Source: Heterohyrax brucei
Taxonomy: Eukaryota; Chordata; Mammalia; Hyracoidea; Procaviidae
Assembly: GCA_028571685.1 (NCBI GenBank)
Contig: CM053162.1
Span: 70,172,351 to 70,236,350 of the forward strand
DNA: 64,000 nt
Direction of reading: 5' to 3'
Part shown: positions 54,426 through 64,000 of the stretch, piece after piece
How positions within the stretch are numbered: the first letter of the stretch is position 1
Layout of the letters: every line of letters begins with the position of its first letter
Notes under the pieces: model-generated
The model's database searches: none
What the model saw: only the letters and a program-made list of their open reading frames with translations
Told to the model about the DNA's origin: nothing
Made by a program: the position numbers and the translations under genes

Positions 54426-55312
54426 GGATTTTCATATTGAACATTAAATTAATATGAATGCAACATCAGTTTGTCACGGTGCAACCTGTCTTTCTCACCT
54501 ACTAAACATTTCATCTCTAGTTCCAGCAGGAAATGGACACTTACCCGGTGTGTCCTGATGGCCCCTCACTCCCTGCCTCTCCATCAAGCATCTGTCCAGA
54601 GCTCTGAAGCCACGGTTTATACACAACACACTCAAACCATTCACTCAAAGTCCCATAACCCCCTTCCTTCATGCCAGAACCTTGCAAAATTTTCTTCTGC
54701 TCTTTACAGTGTCTTCTGAGATTTGTGTGACATGTGTCTCTAGTCCAGATCAAGTTTAAGAGGAGTTCTGTTATTGTCATGTCCTGAGGTCTTTTCAGAC
54801 AAGTTTTGAGTTTTAGTGTTAAGTAGTTTTCCATAATTTATTTTATCTAATTTCCTTTCTCCATTTAATAACCAATAAAAAAATTAAGCATTAAAAGCTG
54901 TTAAATGAAATAATCTTTCAGATTACTGTATATCTTTTTTTTTTTTTCAAAACACAGTAATATTTTCCCCTGAGAGACCTAGGACACCAGCCAAACAGCT
55001 AATCTGGCCACCACTTCCTGCAGCCCTCAGAGAAGTGGGGATTCGAGACTCCCATAAGGAAGTCTACAAACAAAGGGTCCCCTAGTTGCATAGTGATGCC
55101 CACTAGTGAAGGGCTTCTAGTGGGCACAGGTTTTTGTGATTTTGTTTCTTTGCTTGTTTTTGCTGATTGATGGGTATTTAAGATTTTCTCCAGACGTATC
55201 ACCATAATATTTACCACTGGTAATCTGTCAAACAGTTCATGTAACTCCAGATAACTGATATTTTATTGTCCTTGGACAATAAACTTGAACAGTTAACTGC
55301 AACTTTAAAAAA
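54426..55312. other. Single-copy DNA
   Basis: Contains poly-T at 54933-54949 and an A-run at 55305-55318. Frames up to 97 codons (54541-54834 minus) show no domain. Confidence 0.4.
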
Positions 55313-55315
55313 AAA

Positions 55316-55475
55316 AAAATCCCACCAACTCAATTCTGACTGATGGTGACACTCTAGGACTTAGGAGAACTGCCCCAGAGAGTTCCCAAGGAGCACCTGA
55401 TAGACTCAAACTGCCAACCTTTGTGATAGCAGTGGTAGCACTTAACCACTACAGCACCACGGTTTCTAAAACTTT
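55316..55475 (-). repeat. AfroSINE
   Basis: 'caccaactcaattctgactg', 'gaactgccccagagagttcc', 'gactcaaactgccaaccttt', 'cttaaccactacagcaccac'. Confidence 0.87.
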
Positions 55476-55654
55476 AGGGGTCATAAAATGAACTAGGTGG
55501 CAAAGTACTGAGATCTTTCGCCAGGGTAGGCTTTGGGTAAAAAAATTTCAGTAGACTCAAAATAGACCTATTTTTTTTCAAGTACAAAAATAGAAAATTG
55601 ACTTTATTTCAAATGGTTGATTTTCAAATTTCCATTACTGTATGTATTTGCAAA

Positions 55655-55820
55655 CCCTTTTGGCATGGTAGTTAAGTGTTATATCTGCTAACCAAAAGAT
55701 CAGCAGTTCAAACCTACCAGGAGCTTCTTGGAAACTCTATGGGGAAGTTCTACTCTAACCTATAGGGTCGCTATAAGTCAGAATCGACTCAGCAGCAGTA
55801 GGTTTGGTTTTTGTGGGTTT
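55655..55820 (+). repeat. AfroSINE
   Basis: 'acccttttggcatggtagtt', 'agcagttcaaacctaccagg', 'cctatagggtcgctataagt', 'aatcgactcagcagcagtag'. Well preserved. Confidence 0.9.
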
Positions 55821-56239
55821 TGTTTATATATATATCTAAAGTTTTTGAAATTTTTCAAAAAAATTCAGATAAATTCAGCCAATGGATTCTGCCCAGATTT
55901 CCTCTGATTTTACAGAAGAGCGTTTGTTTTTTGTTCTTTTTCTTTTTTTCTTTTTTTAATCTTCTACCCCATATGCTGAAGCATGCCTGGCCTGGCTGCC
56001 TCACACACAATCGGGGTCCGTAGTACCAGGCTCCCTCTCCTTTCGCTGAGGTGAGCTCGAAAGAGAGCCGTGGAATCACGCTGATGATTTCACACACACT
56101 TGCTGCATTCTCTTTGGTTGGACTACAGTCAACTGGAAAAGGAACCCCTAAACAAGATTTTACCCGGGACACAGTGTGGTCTAGGGCTGAATCTCCACAC
56201 ATCTCTCACTCTGGCCCTGCCTGGTGTGGCTCCTCCTTT
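55821..56239. other. Single-copy DNA
   Basis: T-rich left half (55926-55960). 115-codon minus and 103-codon plus frames overlap without motif. Confidence 0.4.
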
Positions 56240-56500
56240 TCCGGCTCCCGGAAGACTAATTACCCAAGTTCGGCTTTCTGCTCACCTGCCTGCTTGTGTC
56301 CGACCTGGCATCTCTATTGCAAGATAATTGCTGCCTGGAATATTCAATTAGCTTTTAATTAAATATTGCTCATTAATATAACTGCAAGACAATAAAACAT
56401 ATGTCATTTGATTAGCCAAAAAATTCAAATATAAATTACATTCATTTTTATGCCAGCATGCACTTTCCCTAATGAGACATTTGTCACCCTGCTATAAAGA
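56240..56500. promoter_or_regulatory. Candidate conserved non-coding element (homeodomain-site cluster)
   Basis: Repeat-free block with dense ATTA/TAAT cores: 'caattagcttttaattaaat' followed by 'attgctcattaatataactg' and 'tttgattagcc'. Such a composition is common in developmental enhancers. Conservation cannot be tested here. Confidence 0.25.
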
Positions 56501-56569
56501 TTGTGTGTGATCTTATTTTCTCTTAGAGATTTTTTTTTAAATGTCTACAAGCAAAATTTAAACATTATA

Positions 56570-57000
56570 CCTGACAACTCATGTTCCTTTCCATATCTCT
56601 GCATCATCTGGCTAGTATATAAAGTTGTGTGTAATGACATATAGTAGAACTCATTTGTAACACCAGGCATTTGGATATTAGCTTATCCTCCAATTTTCGG
56701 GCACGTCACTCTGTACCAAAACATGTTGTCTGCAGTCACTATCTATTTCAGAAGATGGATGGATTTTAATTTAACGACATTTTTTCTTATTGTAAAAGTA
56801 ATACATAGTTATATGAGACTGATCTTTGAAAATACAGACGAGAAAGCTATTAATATGTTGATTATTTTCTCACAGTTTTTTTCTAAGAATTTTTTCTGTG
56901 TTTCTTATCTTGTTTTGAAAAATTAGAATTATAGTATATGCTGTAGTATTTAATCCTGTTTTTTCTGCTTCACATTGTATTGTGGGTACACCCAGTGTCA
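56570..57000. mobile_element. Old L1-like 3' relic
   Basis: 'cttattgtaaaagtaataca' and 'ctttgaaaatacagacgaga' match the old L1 3' segment also seen at 10110-10490. Very diverged. Confidence 0.35.
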
Positions 57001-57009
57001 CCAGCTATT

Positions 57010-57125
57010 CTAAAAATAAGTACGACATAATATTTTGTATAAATTGACTATAATTTTTGGACCTTAAGGTTTTTTTCCCACAATTTTTCTCTGTTAAAGG
57101 TAAAAGTAAAGCAAACATACTCGTG
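57010..57125. repeat. Unclassified repeat, copy B
   Basis: 'cataatattttgtataaatt', 'gactataatttttggacctt', 'aaggtaaaagtaaagcaaac'; same order and orientation as 53470-53590. Confidence 0.6.
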
Positions 57126-57334
57126 CGTAAATCTTGACCACAGCTACGGTGCAGTGAATTGCTTTTATATGGACTTTCTAGCTGTAGCCTTCTAATTCCT
57201 CTAAAATGGTTGGCTGCACCACAGTCTAGCCAGGGATTGGCCACTTTGTTATGTAAATCAAGTACTTGTACTCCATCAGTGGGGTTGTTCACTTCATGAT
57301 CAGAGTGTGAGGTCGCGTCTTGAAACTGACAAGA

Positions 57335-57480
57335 GGTTTCTTATATAAAGGCTAATTCCACAGAAATGCAGGGGACCTGGCTACCGTTAAGAAGGGTCTG
57401 GAGCAGAGCACATCCTCCTGGTCAAGTACCCAGAGTTCCTGCACTGAGAACCTCCTAGACCCAAAAGAAAGAGCTCGAAC
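57335..57480 (+). mobile_element. MaLR-type LTR fragment
   Basis: 'ggtctggagcagagcacatc', 'agagttcctgcactgagaac' and 'ctcctagacccaaaagaaag' match the mid-region of the LTRs at 29365-29881 and 62122. No ends. Confidence 0.45.
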
Positions 57481-58639
57481 ACCAAAGGCAGTGAAGACAG
57501 CCAGATTCGCTCACCAGCCCACAGATCAGGAGTTGAGCACCAGAACTGCTGAGAGACCTGTAACACTTGTTTGCACAGGGCAAGAAAAGTATGAGCGTGC
57601 CTGGTGCAGGAGTCACCTGCCTCCCTGCCTAGGTGACTAGTGTTGGGGTGACATAAAAGGAACCAGCAGGAGAGGCCAGCAAGGCCAAGTGGCAGAGCAG
57701 AAGCCTAGTGAGAAGGAGGTGCTGGCTCCAGGTAGCAGTGGCATGAACATTGGATCTAACAGAAGCGGTGGTGCCTCTGCTCAATGACACAAGAATGGGC
57801 ATGAGTAATTTGGGGAAGGTTAAGTATTTCCTCTTGAGGAATCTGTTGCTATCGAACATTGTTTGCTGTCCGTAAATAAGAGAACGACTTTTACTCGGCT
57901 GACACGGTGTGTCTCCTGTGTGCGACTCAGAATGTAGCGCCCAGAGATCGGTTAATGCCAGTCAGGGTATATGCCTCATTCTTAGTGGCCCCATGACTGC
58001 CTGGCAGTTTGGGGCATAGCCTGTCTGCATGTGAAATGCAATAGAGAAAATGACATCTCTGATTGTTTCCTTAAATTTAGTTTCTAGAAATAATACTGCT
58101 GGAACAGAAGTGCCAAGCCACGCCAGCCAACTGCTGTCAAGTAGGATCCCTCAGTACATGAAGTACTAAGAGAATGCTTATTTTCTTAGTTCACACGTCT
58201 TCACAGGGAATAAAGAGTCTGCTGCAAACATCTGTGAGCCCTGTGATGATCCTGAAGCTGACTTCCACACAGGAAGGTGAGGTTCCTGGTATGATCAGGG
58301 AATCAGGATAACTCCCTGGCCTCATATGGTTTCAGTAAAGGTCACACCATCTCTTGAACTCTTGGGCCACTTAGTGATTAAAGTAAGACCACCAGGTCAG
58401 GGACTCTAGTGAGGAGTGACTTCTGTTTAAAGCCTCCTGTCCTGTAAGTGGGATGGAGTGGGGATGGCCAATAGAAAGTCAGAGTTATTGGGTCCTCATA
58501 TCCAAACTGGAAAGAAGAGGCCCACAGTGTTCTCCGGTCTGGCTCTGCTTCACAGAGTCATACTTTAGCACTGTGCACTCCTTGACTCCATTCTTTGGGC
58601 CTCCACTTTCTCTGCAAGAACCCAAGTAGGAAGGAGAGG
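57481..58639. other. Single-copy DNA
   Basis: No repeat or coding signal recognised in about 1.1 kb. Confidence 0.4.
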
Positions 58640-58745
58640 CAGTTGGTAGCAGTGAGATTCAGCTCCACAGCACACAACAACAACTCCACAGCACACAACA
58701 ACAACTCCACAGCACACAACAACAGCTACAGGCAACCCACTTAAC
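58640..58745 (+). repeat. RTE-tail-like stretch with 21-bp tandem repeat
   Basis: Three consecutive units of ctccacagcacacaacaacaa (58663-58683, 58684-58704, 58705-58723 partial), preceded by 'cagtgagattcag'. It resembles an RTE tail ('..ggcacctaacaacaac') multiplied in place. Confidence 0.8.
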
Positions 58746-59192
58746 TAAACCTCCAAGCAAATCATATAAAGCAAGAACTTAAGAGAAAGAGAGCAGTAAA
58801 TCCACACTTTGAAGGACCCCTTTTGCTTTAAATATGCGGTAATGATACAAAAACCATGAAGGAAAATGAACTAACCATAACAAAATGTTAAAGCTGCATT
58901 CAAAAGACAGAAACACCTACATGGTGGAGATGTGGAAACCACCATAAAACGGGAACAGGTCTCAGGAAGGAAGTTACCAAGAACAAGCAGAACATCATTC
59001 ATGTGGTATAAAGACTAAACAAGATCCCCTAGGGACAGAAGATCAGCACAAGAGCCACCACCTACCCAGGGCTTTGGGCAGGATCTCTAACCCATGAAAG
59101 AAGAAGGAAGGAAACTCCCTCTACCTCTGCCTGTGACTGCAGAAAATGGGAGCCACGGACTGGCCAGAAGACCCACAGGAAGCCAAACTCTA
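58746..59192. other. Single-copy DNA
   Basis: A-rich, no feature recognised. Confidence 0.4.
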
Positions 59193-59828
59193 TGTCACGG
59201 ATTGAATTGTGTCCCCCCAAAACTGTGTGTATCAATTTGGCAAGGCCATGATTCCCTAGTATGGTGTCATGTTCCTATATGTTGTAAATTCACCTCCATG
59301 ATGTTAATGAAGGACAATGGGCAGCAGTTGTATTGGGGATACAGAACTCTACGTGAGGGACGTATTGTGTCTTGAGGCAATCTTTTGGGATATAAAAGAA
59401 AGGGAAGCAAGCAGCTATTTTGGGAATAAACCCTAATGGTATAATGGTTAACTCCTACATCTGCTAACCAAAAGATTGGCAATTCGAATCCATCAGGCAG
59501 TCCTTGGAAACTCGATGGAGTAGTTCTATTCTCAAAATCAACTCAAAGGCAGTGAGTTTGTTGTTTTGGGTACCAGCAAGAAACAGTGCCAGGAACAAAG
59601 CCTGTCCTTTGGAAAAGACTCAGTGTCCCTGTGCCTCAGAATCTCCCAGACGAGGTGAAGACTGATGACAAGGACCTTCCTCCAGAACCTACACAGAAAG
59701 ACTTCCCCTGGAGCTCACACCCTGAAATTGGACTTTTAGCCTACTGGACTGCGACAGAATAAAATTTCTCTTTATTAAAGCCATCCACTTGTGGTATTTC
59801 TGTTATGGCAGCACTAGAAGACTAAGAT
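59193..59828 (+). mobile_element. MaLR-type LTR carrying a SINE
   Basis: Starts 'tgtcacggattgaattgtgt', ends 'gcagcactagaagactaaga'. LTR parts are 59193-59424 and about 59571-59828, with 'agaataaaatttctctttat' near the end as its polyadenylation region. Confidence 0.87.
59425..59570 (+). repeat. AfroSINE nested in LTR
   Basis: 'aataaaccctaatggtataa', B-box 'attcgaatccatcaggc', 'gtccttggaaactcgatgga'. Possible target duplication ttttggg (59418-59424 and 59564-59570). Internal deletion in the body after 'gtagttctattc'. Confidence 0.88.
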
Positions 59829-59999
59829 GCTATCTAATGCTATGAAAGATGCTCCACAAACTTAATATATGTTTGAATCTATGCCAGATGAAATTAATCA
59901 TATAGAAAAGTTTTACCAAGACTTTAAGGCAAGTACTTTAGGCCCTTTGATGAAGTAAATACAAAAAAAAAGTTATAAAATAGCCAAGCAATAGAAGCA

Positions 60000-60640
60000 A
60001 GCAAAAAAATTGACAGGACAAGTGACTCACGCAGGGTAAGGGCTCATTCAAAATCTTTGAAAATATATATGATCATTGAAATAAAAAACATCAAGGAGAT
60101 AAGATGTGGAAAGAGCACTGTTGAAGGGAGAATTTATGAATCAGAAGATACTCTGAGCACTCACCAAAAATACAGTAGTTAAGACAGAAATATATACAGA
60201 TATACACCAGCGCACACATGGTATGTGATAAAGCAATAAGAGACGTGGAGAGAAAAAAATTGGAACATGGCATTATGTGTTTAAAAGGAATTCCACTAGA
60301 CTAGAGGGAAGAGTAGAGAAGCAACATTTGAAAATTTAATGGCTGAAATTTTTCCAGAAATGACAAAGCCTACACCCTCAGAGTGAAGTGTGCTCCAGCT
60401 ACTGGACAGAATAAATAACGATAAATGGATACTAAGGTACATCAGAGTGAAATTATAGAATGTCAAGGTCAAAGAGAGTATCTCATAGACTACCATAGAA
60501 AAAAAGTGCATTATTTTAAAAGAACATTAAGATTGGCAGCAGTTTTCTCTTCTGCAAAAAGATGCCAAAAAGATAATGAAGTCAACTCTTAAAAGCACTG
60601 AGGATAATCACTATCAATCTTGCCTCTTGTTTGCTTGTTA
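60000..60640 (+). mobile_element. Old L1/HAL1-like ORF1 relic
   Basis: 'gaagggagaatttatgaatc', 'agcaacatttgaaaatttaa', 'tggctgaaatttttccagaa' and 'agatgccaaaaagataatg' follow an old L1/HAL1 ORF1 in order, without an open frame. Confidence 0.45.
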
Positions 60641-60929
60641 GAGCTTTACAATCTCTTCAATATCTAAACGTAAAAGTCTCCTGTGATTTACTCTCGGATG
60701 TCTTCTTTATCTCTAGTCATCCCCTCATGAGTTCATTCAGTCTCACAGCTTTAAGTATCACCTATACACATGTCGGAAAAAAGTATATGGAAATTCTTTA
60801 TTCTTTTACCTTTCTTATTCAACTGACAGACTGAAAAAGTTATCTGAGAGGTTGGGCTAAAGGAAGAACATGGCATCAAGAGTGGAGAATAACTGATTAA
60901 CAATGCAGTGCTTTATTTTTCTGTCACAT

Positions 60930-61475
60930 AAAAGGCCACTAGAAGTCAGAGCCAACTGTTTTCGTCACCTGGTCCTGCCCTATCAGAGATACCAAGAGTG
61001 GACAACTGACAAAGAAAACTTTAATTTTACACTGCCCAGTAGGCTACAAGTCCGAATTCTCCGTGTGTTCTACCAGTCTTTGTTCAGAGAGCATCTTGGC
61101 TCAGGAACCGCAAGTCTAAAGGATGTGCTCTTCTCCCAGTGCCGCTTTCTCGATGGTACGAGGTCTCCAATTCTCTGCTTGCTTCCCTTTCCTTTTGTCC
61201 CTTGTAGAATAAAAGGATAAAAGGTGGTACAAGCCACACTCCAGGGAAACTCCCTTAGTAACAGTGTTGCAACCCTACCCAAATCTTCTTTTAATATAAT
61301 CTTATCTATTACCCACCAGCAGAGATGAGGATTTACAGCCTAGAAAAGTCAAAAATGATGGATGATCACGCAGTACTGGGAATCACAGCCCAGCCAAATT
61401 TTGATACATATTTTTGATGGGACACAATTCAATCCATGACACCAACTCCATCACACCTAACAACACAACATGATG
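60930..61475 (+). repeat. RTE tail split by a MaLR LTR
   Basis: 'gccactagaagtcagagcc' (to 60956) and 'ccaactccatcacacctaac' + 'aacacaaca' (from 61442) are one RTE tail. Confidence 0.8.
60957..61441 (-). mobile_element. Solo MaLR-type LTR with 5-bp target duplication
   Basis: Starts 'tgttttcgtcacctggtcct', ends 'gacacaattcaatccatgac' + a; 485 bp. CCAAC at 60952-60956 and 61442-61446 flanks it. Related to 33382-33906 (same orientation). Confidence 0.9.
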
Positions 61476-61599
61476 ATGAATTCATTTGCAGTTTTATGTT
61501 GCTCCATAACAAAACTCCTGCATGCGTAGTGGTTGGAAACAAATTCGTTATTAGCTTTCAGTGTTCTGGGGGGTAACAGGCTCAGCGGGGTGCGTGTTG

Positions 61600-61940
61600 A
61601 TTGCTGTCATTGTAGGTACGATTGTCCAGCTGCCCCCAACTCAAGGCTGACCCTATGCACAACAGAACAAAATGCCACCCACTCTCACAGTAGCTCCATG
61701 ATCCACTGGGGACCGGGCCGTCACGATCCCTAAGATTTTCGCTGGCTAATTTTTACAAGTAAACTGCCAGGACTTTTTGTGTTAATCCGGAAGCACCACA
61801 GAAATCTGTTTAGCATCCTGGTAACATGCAAGCCTCCATTGACAGATGGGGTGTAGCTATGCATAAGGAGCCAGGAACGGAACACAGTCCCCCACATGGA
61901 AGACGAGAATCCTGACACTGAGCCATTATCGCCCCTCAGG
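61600..61940 (-). repeat. tRNA-Gly-type SINE, minus strand
   Basis: 'caactcaaggctgaccctat', 'gcacaacagaacaaaatgcc', 'tttcgctggctaatttttac', 'ccaggaacggaacacagtcc', head end 'cctgacactgagccattatc'. Nearly full length, with all blocks in order. Confidence 0.82.
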
Positions 61941-62121
61941 GTCCCCAGTATGGCTGCAGTCAGCTGATGGCTCAGACTGGAGACACGTGAAAGCTTCCTC
62001 ACTTCCATGCTGGGTGCCTGGACTAGGGTCACTAGAACAGCTGACCACCAGTTAGGTAACTCTGTCTCAAGAAGAGTTTTGATTTCCTCACAACAGAGCA
62101 GTCTCAGGATGGTAGGTCTTC

Positions 62122-62560
62122 TGTCATGGACTGAATTGTGTCCCCCAAAAAATATATGTAGCAATTTAGCTAGGTCATGATTCCTGGTACTGTGTGATGC
62201 TCCTGTATGTTGTAAACCCTGCCTCTATGCTGAAAATGAGGCAGAATGGGCAGTGGGTGTGCTGAGTGAGGCAGGACTCAGTGTGTGAGATTACATCGTG
62301 CCTTGAGGCCATGTCTTGGGCCATAAAGGAAAGGGAAGCAAGAGAGTTGGGTACCTTCTACCACCATGAAGCAGTGCCAGGAGCAGAGCACGTCCTTTGG
62401 AAAGGACCCAGGGTCTCTGAGCCTCAGAAGCTCCGAGTTCAGGGGAAGACTGACGACAAGAACCTCCCCCCGACGTCTAAGACACCTTATACGGAGACTG
62501 ACTCCTCCCAGAGTGAACATTCACGAGACTAGGCAGAAGTTTCAAGGCTCCTCAGCACCA
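62122..62560 (+). mobile_element. MaLR-type LTR, 3' truncated
   Basis: Starts 'tgtcatggactgaattgtgt', with 'gctaggtcatgattcctggt', 'aagcagtgccaggagcagag'. The 3' terminal part (ggtatttctgtta..) is missing. Confidence 0.82.
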
Positions 62561-62842
62561 GACCTTGAAAGTGTTAGAACTTTGCTTTGTCATGTTCTGT
62601 TAGTTAGATAAGTCACTAACAGCAGCCTGGATTCAGAGAGAGAGCAGACTGAAATCCACCTCTCTACGAGAGCATAATGTGTACAGACGTGGAGGCAGCA
62701 CTTTGATGGTACATTCTGGAGACAAGCTATGGCAACTTCCACTTTTTATCTCAAGCCTTGACCTGTCCCTTGAATTTGAGGCTCGTATATACAACTGCCT
62801 ATTTGATTTTCCCACATGGCTGATATTTAATTTAATGTGCCC
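62561..62842. other. Single-copy DNA between LTRs
   Basis: No feature recognised. Confidence 0.35.
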
Positions 62843-63361
62843 TGTCATGGGTTGAATTGTGTTCTCCCAAAAATAGGTGTAGCCATGTGACCATGATTTC
62901 CCGTATTCTATGATTGTCCTCCATTTTGTCCTTTTGCTATACTGTATGTTAAAGAATTAGAGTTGGACTGTAAATCCCTTTGTAAGATCACCTCCCTGTT
63001 CTACTACAAAGGGAGTTTCCCTAGAGTGTGGCTTGCCCCACCCTTAATCCTTTCATCCTGGAAGAAATTAAAGGAAAGGGAAGAAGGCAGAGAACTGGGA
63101 ATCTCACACCATCAAGCAAGCAGCACCAGAAGAGCACATCCTTCAGACCTGAGGTTCCTGCGCCAAGATACTCCCTGGACAAAGACTGATGCATAATCGG
63201 ACTTTCTTGCAGAGCTGACAAGGGGGAATGCCTTCCCCTAGAGCAGACATCCTGAATTTGGACTTGTAGCCTACCACACTGTGTAAGAATAAACCTTCCT
63301 TTGTTAAAGCCATCCACTCTGTGGTATTTCTGTTAGAGCAGCTCCAGCTGACTAAAACACA
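62843..63361 (+). mobile_element. Solo MaLR-type LTR
   Basis: Starts 'tgtcatgggttgaattgtgt', ends 'ctccagctgactaaaacac' + a; about 518 bp. Close relative of 22993-23508: shared 'gatcacctccctgttctact' and 'gtgtaagaataaaccttcct' (its polyadenylation region). Confidence 0.88.
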
Positions 63362-63399
63362 GTCCAAATCAAGTTCCTGATATTTTCATACTCACCTCA

Positions 63400-64000
63400 A
63401 CAACAAAAATCTATTCCTCTCACTGTCTTCTTAATCTCCAGAAAAACCAGCCTCGTTCTTCCAGTGTATCCAGCCAAAAACTTGGCAATCATCCTTGAGT
63501 CCTCACCGTCACACCCTATATCCAATCCATCAATGAATCCTGTTGGCTCTATTTTCAACACAAAACCAGAATTGGACCATTCTCAGTGCTCCCACAACAC
63601 AGCCCTGCTCCAAAACAACCGTGTCCTGTCGCCTACGTGCCTGCAATCGTCTCCTGACTGACCGCCCTGCCTCTGCCCTTAGATTCCCAGAGTCTATTTT
63701 CAACAGAGTTGCCATGTCATTTCATGTTACTTCTTTTCCCAGAAGCCTCCAGTGATTTCCCATATCATTCAGAATAAAAACCAAGACCCTCACAGGGAAT
63801 GACAGGACTTTACAGAGCCTGGCTCTCATTCTTCTTTGACTACACCTTGGACTAGCCTTCTCAATACTCTGTCTCCACCCTGGCCCAGACAAAGCTGACA
63901 CCTTGCTGTTACTCTCTGAATAGATCACAGCCTTCCTACCTCTGCTCAGAGTTTCCTCTGCTCTGAATATTCTTCCATCAGATTATCTGCAGAGCTTGCC
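63400..64000 (+). mobile_element. L2 LINE, ORF2 3' region
   Basis: 'cttggcaatcatccttgagt', 'cctcaccgtcacaccctata', 'ctccagtgatttcccatatc' and 'tctgctctgaatattcttcc' follow the L2 order in the sense direction. It continues beyond the window. No open frame survives. Confidence 0.75.

Noticed and set aside
58663..58723. Possible CRISPR-like repeat
   Set aside because: Units are directly adjacent with no spacers, and the sequence is mammalian; it is a tandem repeat.
61730..62164. 144-codon minus-strand open frame
   Set aside because: Covers a SINE and the start of an LTR; explained by repeats.

Overview
This window reads as vertebrate, placental-mammal nuclear DNA, almost certainly from an afrothere and most likely an elephant or close relative (Paenungulata). 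The main evidence is about forty copies of the Afrotheria-restricted tRNA-derived AfroSINE (tRNA-like head with a B-box such as gttcgaatcc, body 'gctccttggaaactctatgg', 'cctatagggtcgctatgagtc', tail 'aatcgactc..ggcaa..gtttggttttt'). These sit with SINEs whose heads resemble tRNA-Gly, RTE-type LINEs ending in (aac)n, L1 copies sharing one 3' UTR, and MaLR-type LTRs. Older pan-mammalian repeats (MIR, L2, MER20-like, MER5A-like, MLT1-like, old L1) form the background. I recognise no intact host gene, no tRNA or rRNA gene and no CRISPR array. The window is an intergenic or deep intronic, repeat-dominated stretch.  Layout: 0-3 kb is a minus-strand L1 interrupted by a mariner-derived element. 3-5 kb is a decayed minus-strand RTE endonuclease region. 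5-17 kb mixes single-copy DNA with SINEs, one MER20, one MIR and a second mariner-derived element sitting inside an old L1. 17-21 kb holds a minus-strand MaLR LTR with internal sequence, itself broken by a 5'-truncated L1, then an MLT1-like LTR containing a (GT/GTGC)n microsatellite and a SINE. 22-31 kb is layered SINE/LTR/RTE/L2. 31.7-32.3 kb is a third, three-armed mariner relic. 33-42 kb has LTRs, SINEs and an old L1. 42.1-49.3 kb is a nearly full-length but dead L1: 5' UTR with two ~249-bp tandem units, broken ORF1, a ~480-bp inter-ORF spacer, broken ORF2 with recognisable endonuclease and reverse-transcriptase motifs, and a 1-kb 3' UTR. 49.9-53.2 kb has two RTE remnants, one split by ~650 bp of foreign DNA. 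53-59 kb is mostly single-copy with a homeodomain-site-rich AT block. 59-63.4 kb has four MaLR LTRs, and the end is an old L2.  Nesting gives a relative history: L2, MIR, MLT1 and old L1 are the substrate; mariner entered old L1; RTE and SINEs landed next; several MaLR LTRs later landed inside SINE or RTE sequence, two with clean 5-bp target duplications; and younger SINE/L1 copies landed inside those LTRs.  No new biological system is evident. The best leads are the shared foldback-like mariner architecture, the tandem 5' UTR units of the L1, and a few segments with splice-like borders (33.06-33.25 kb and 19.59-19.96 kb, both minus strand) that need transcript or conservation data before being called exons.
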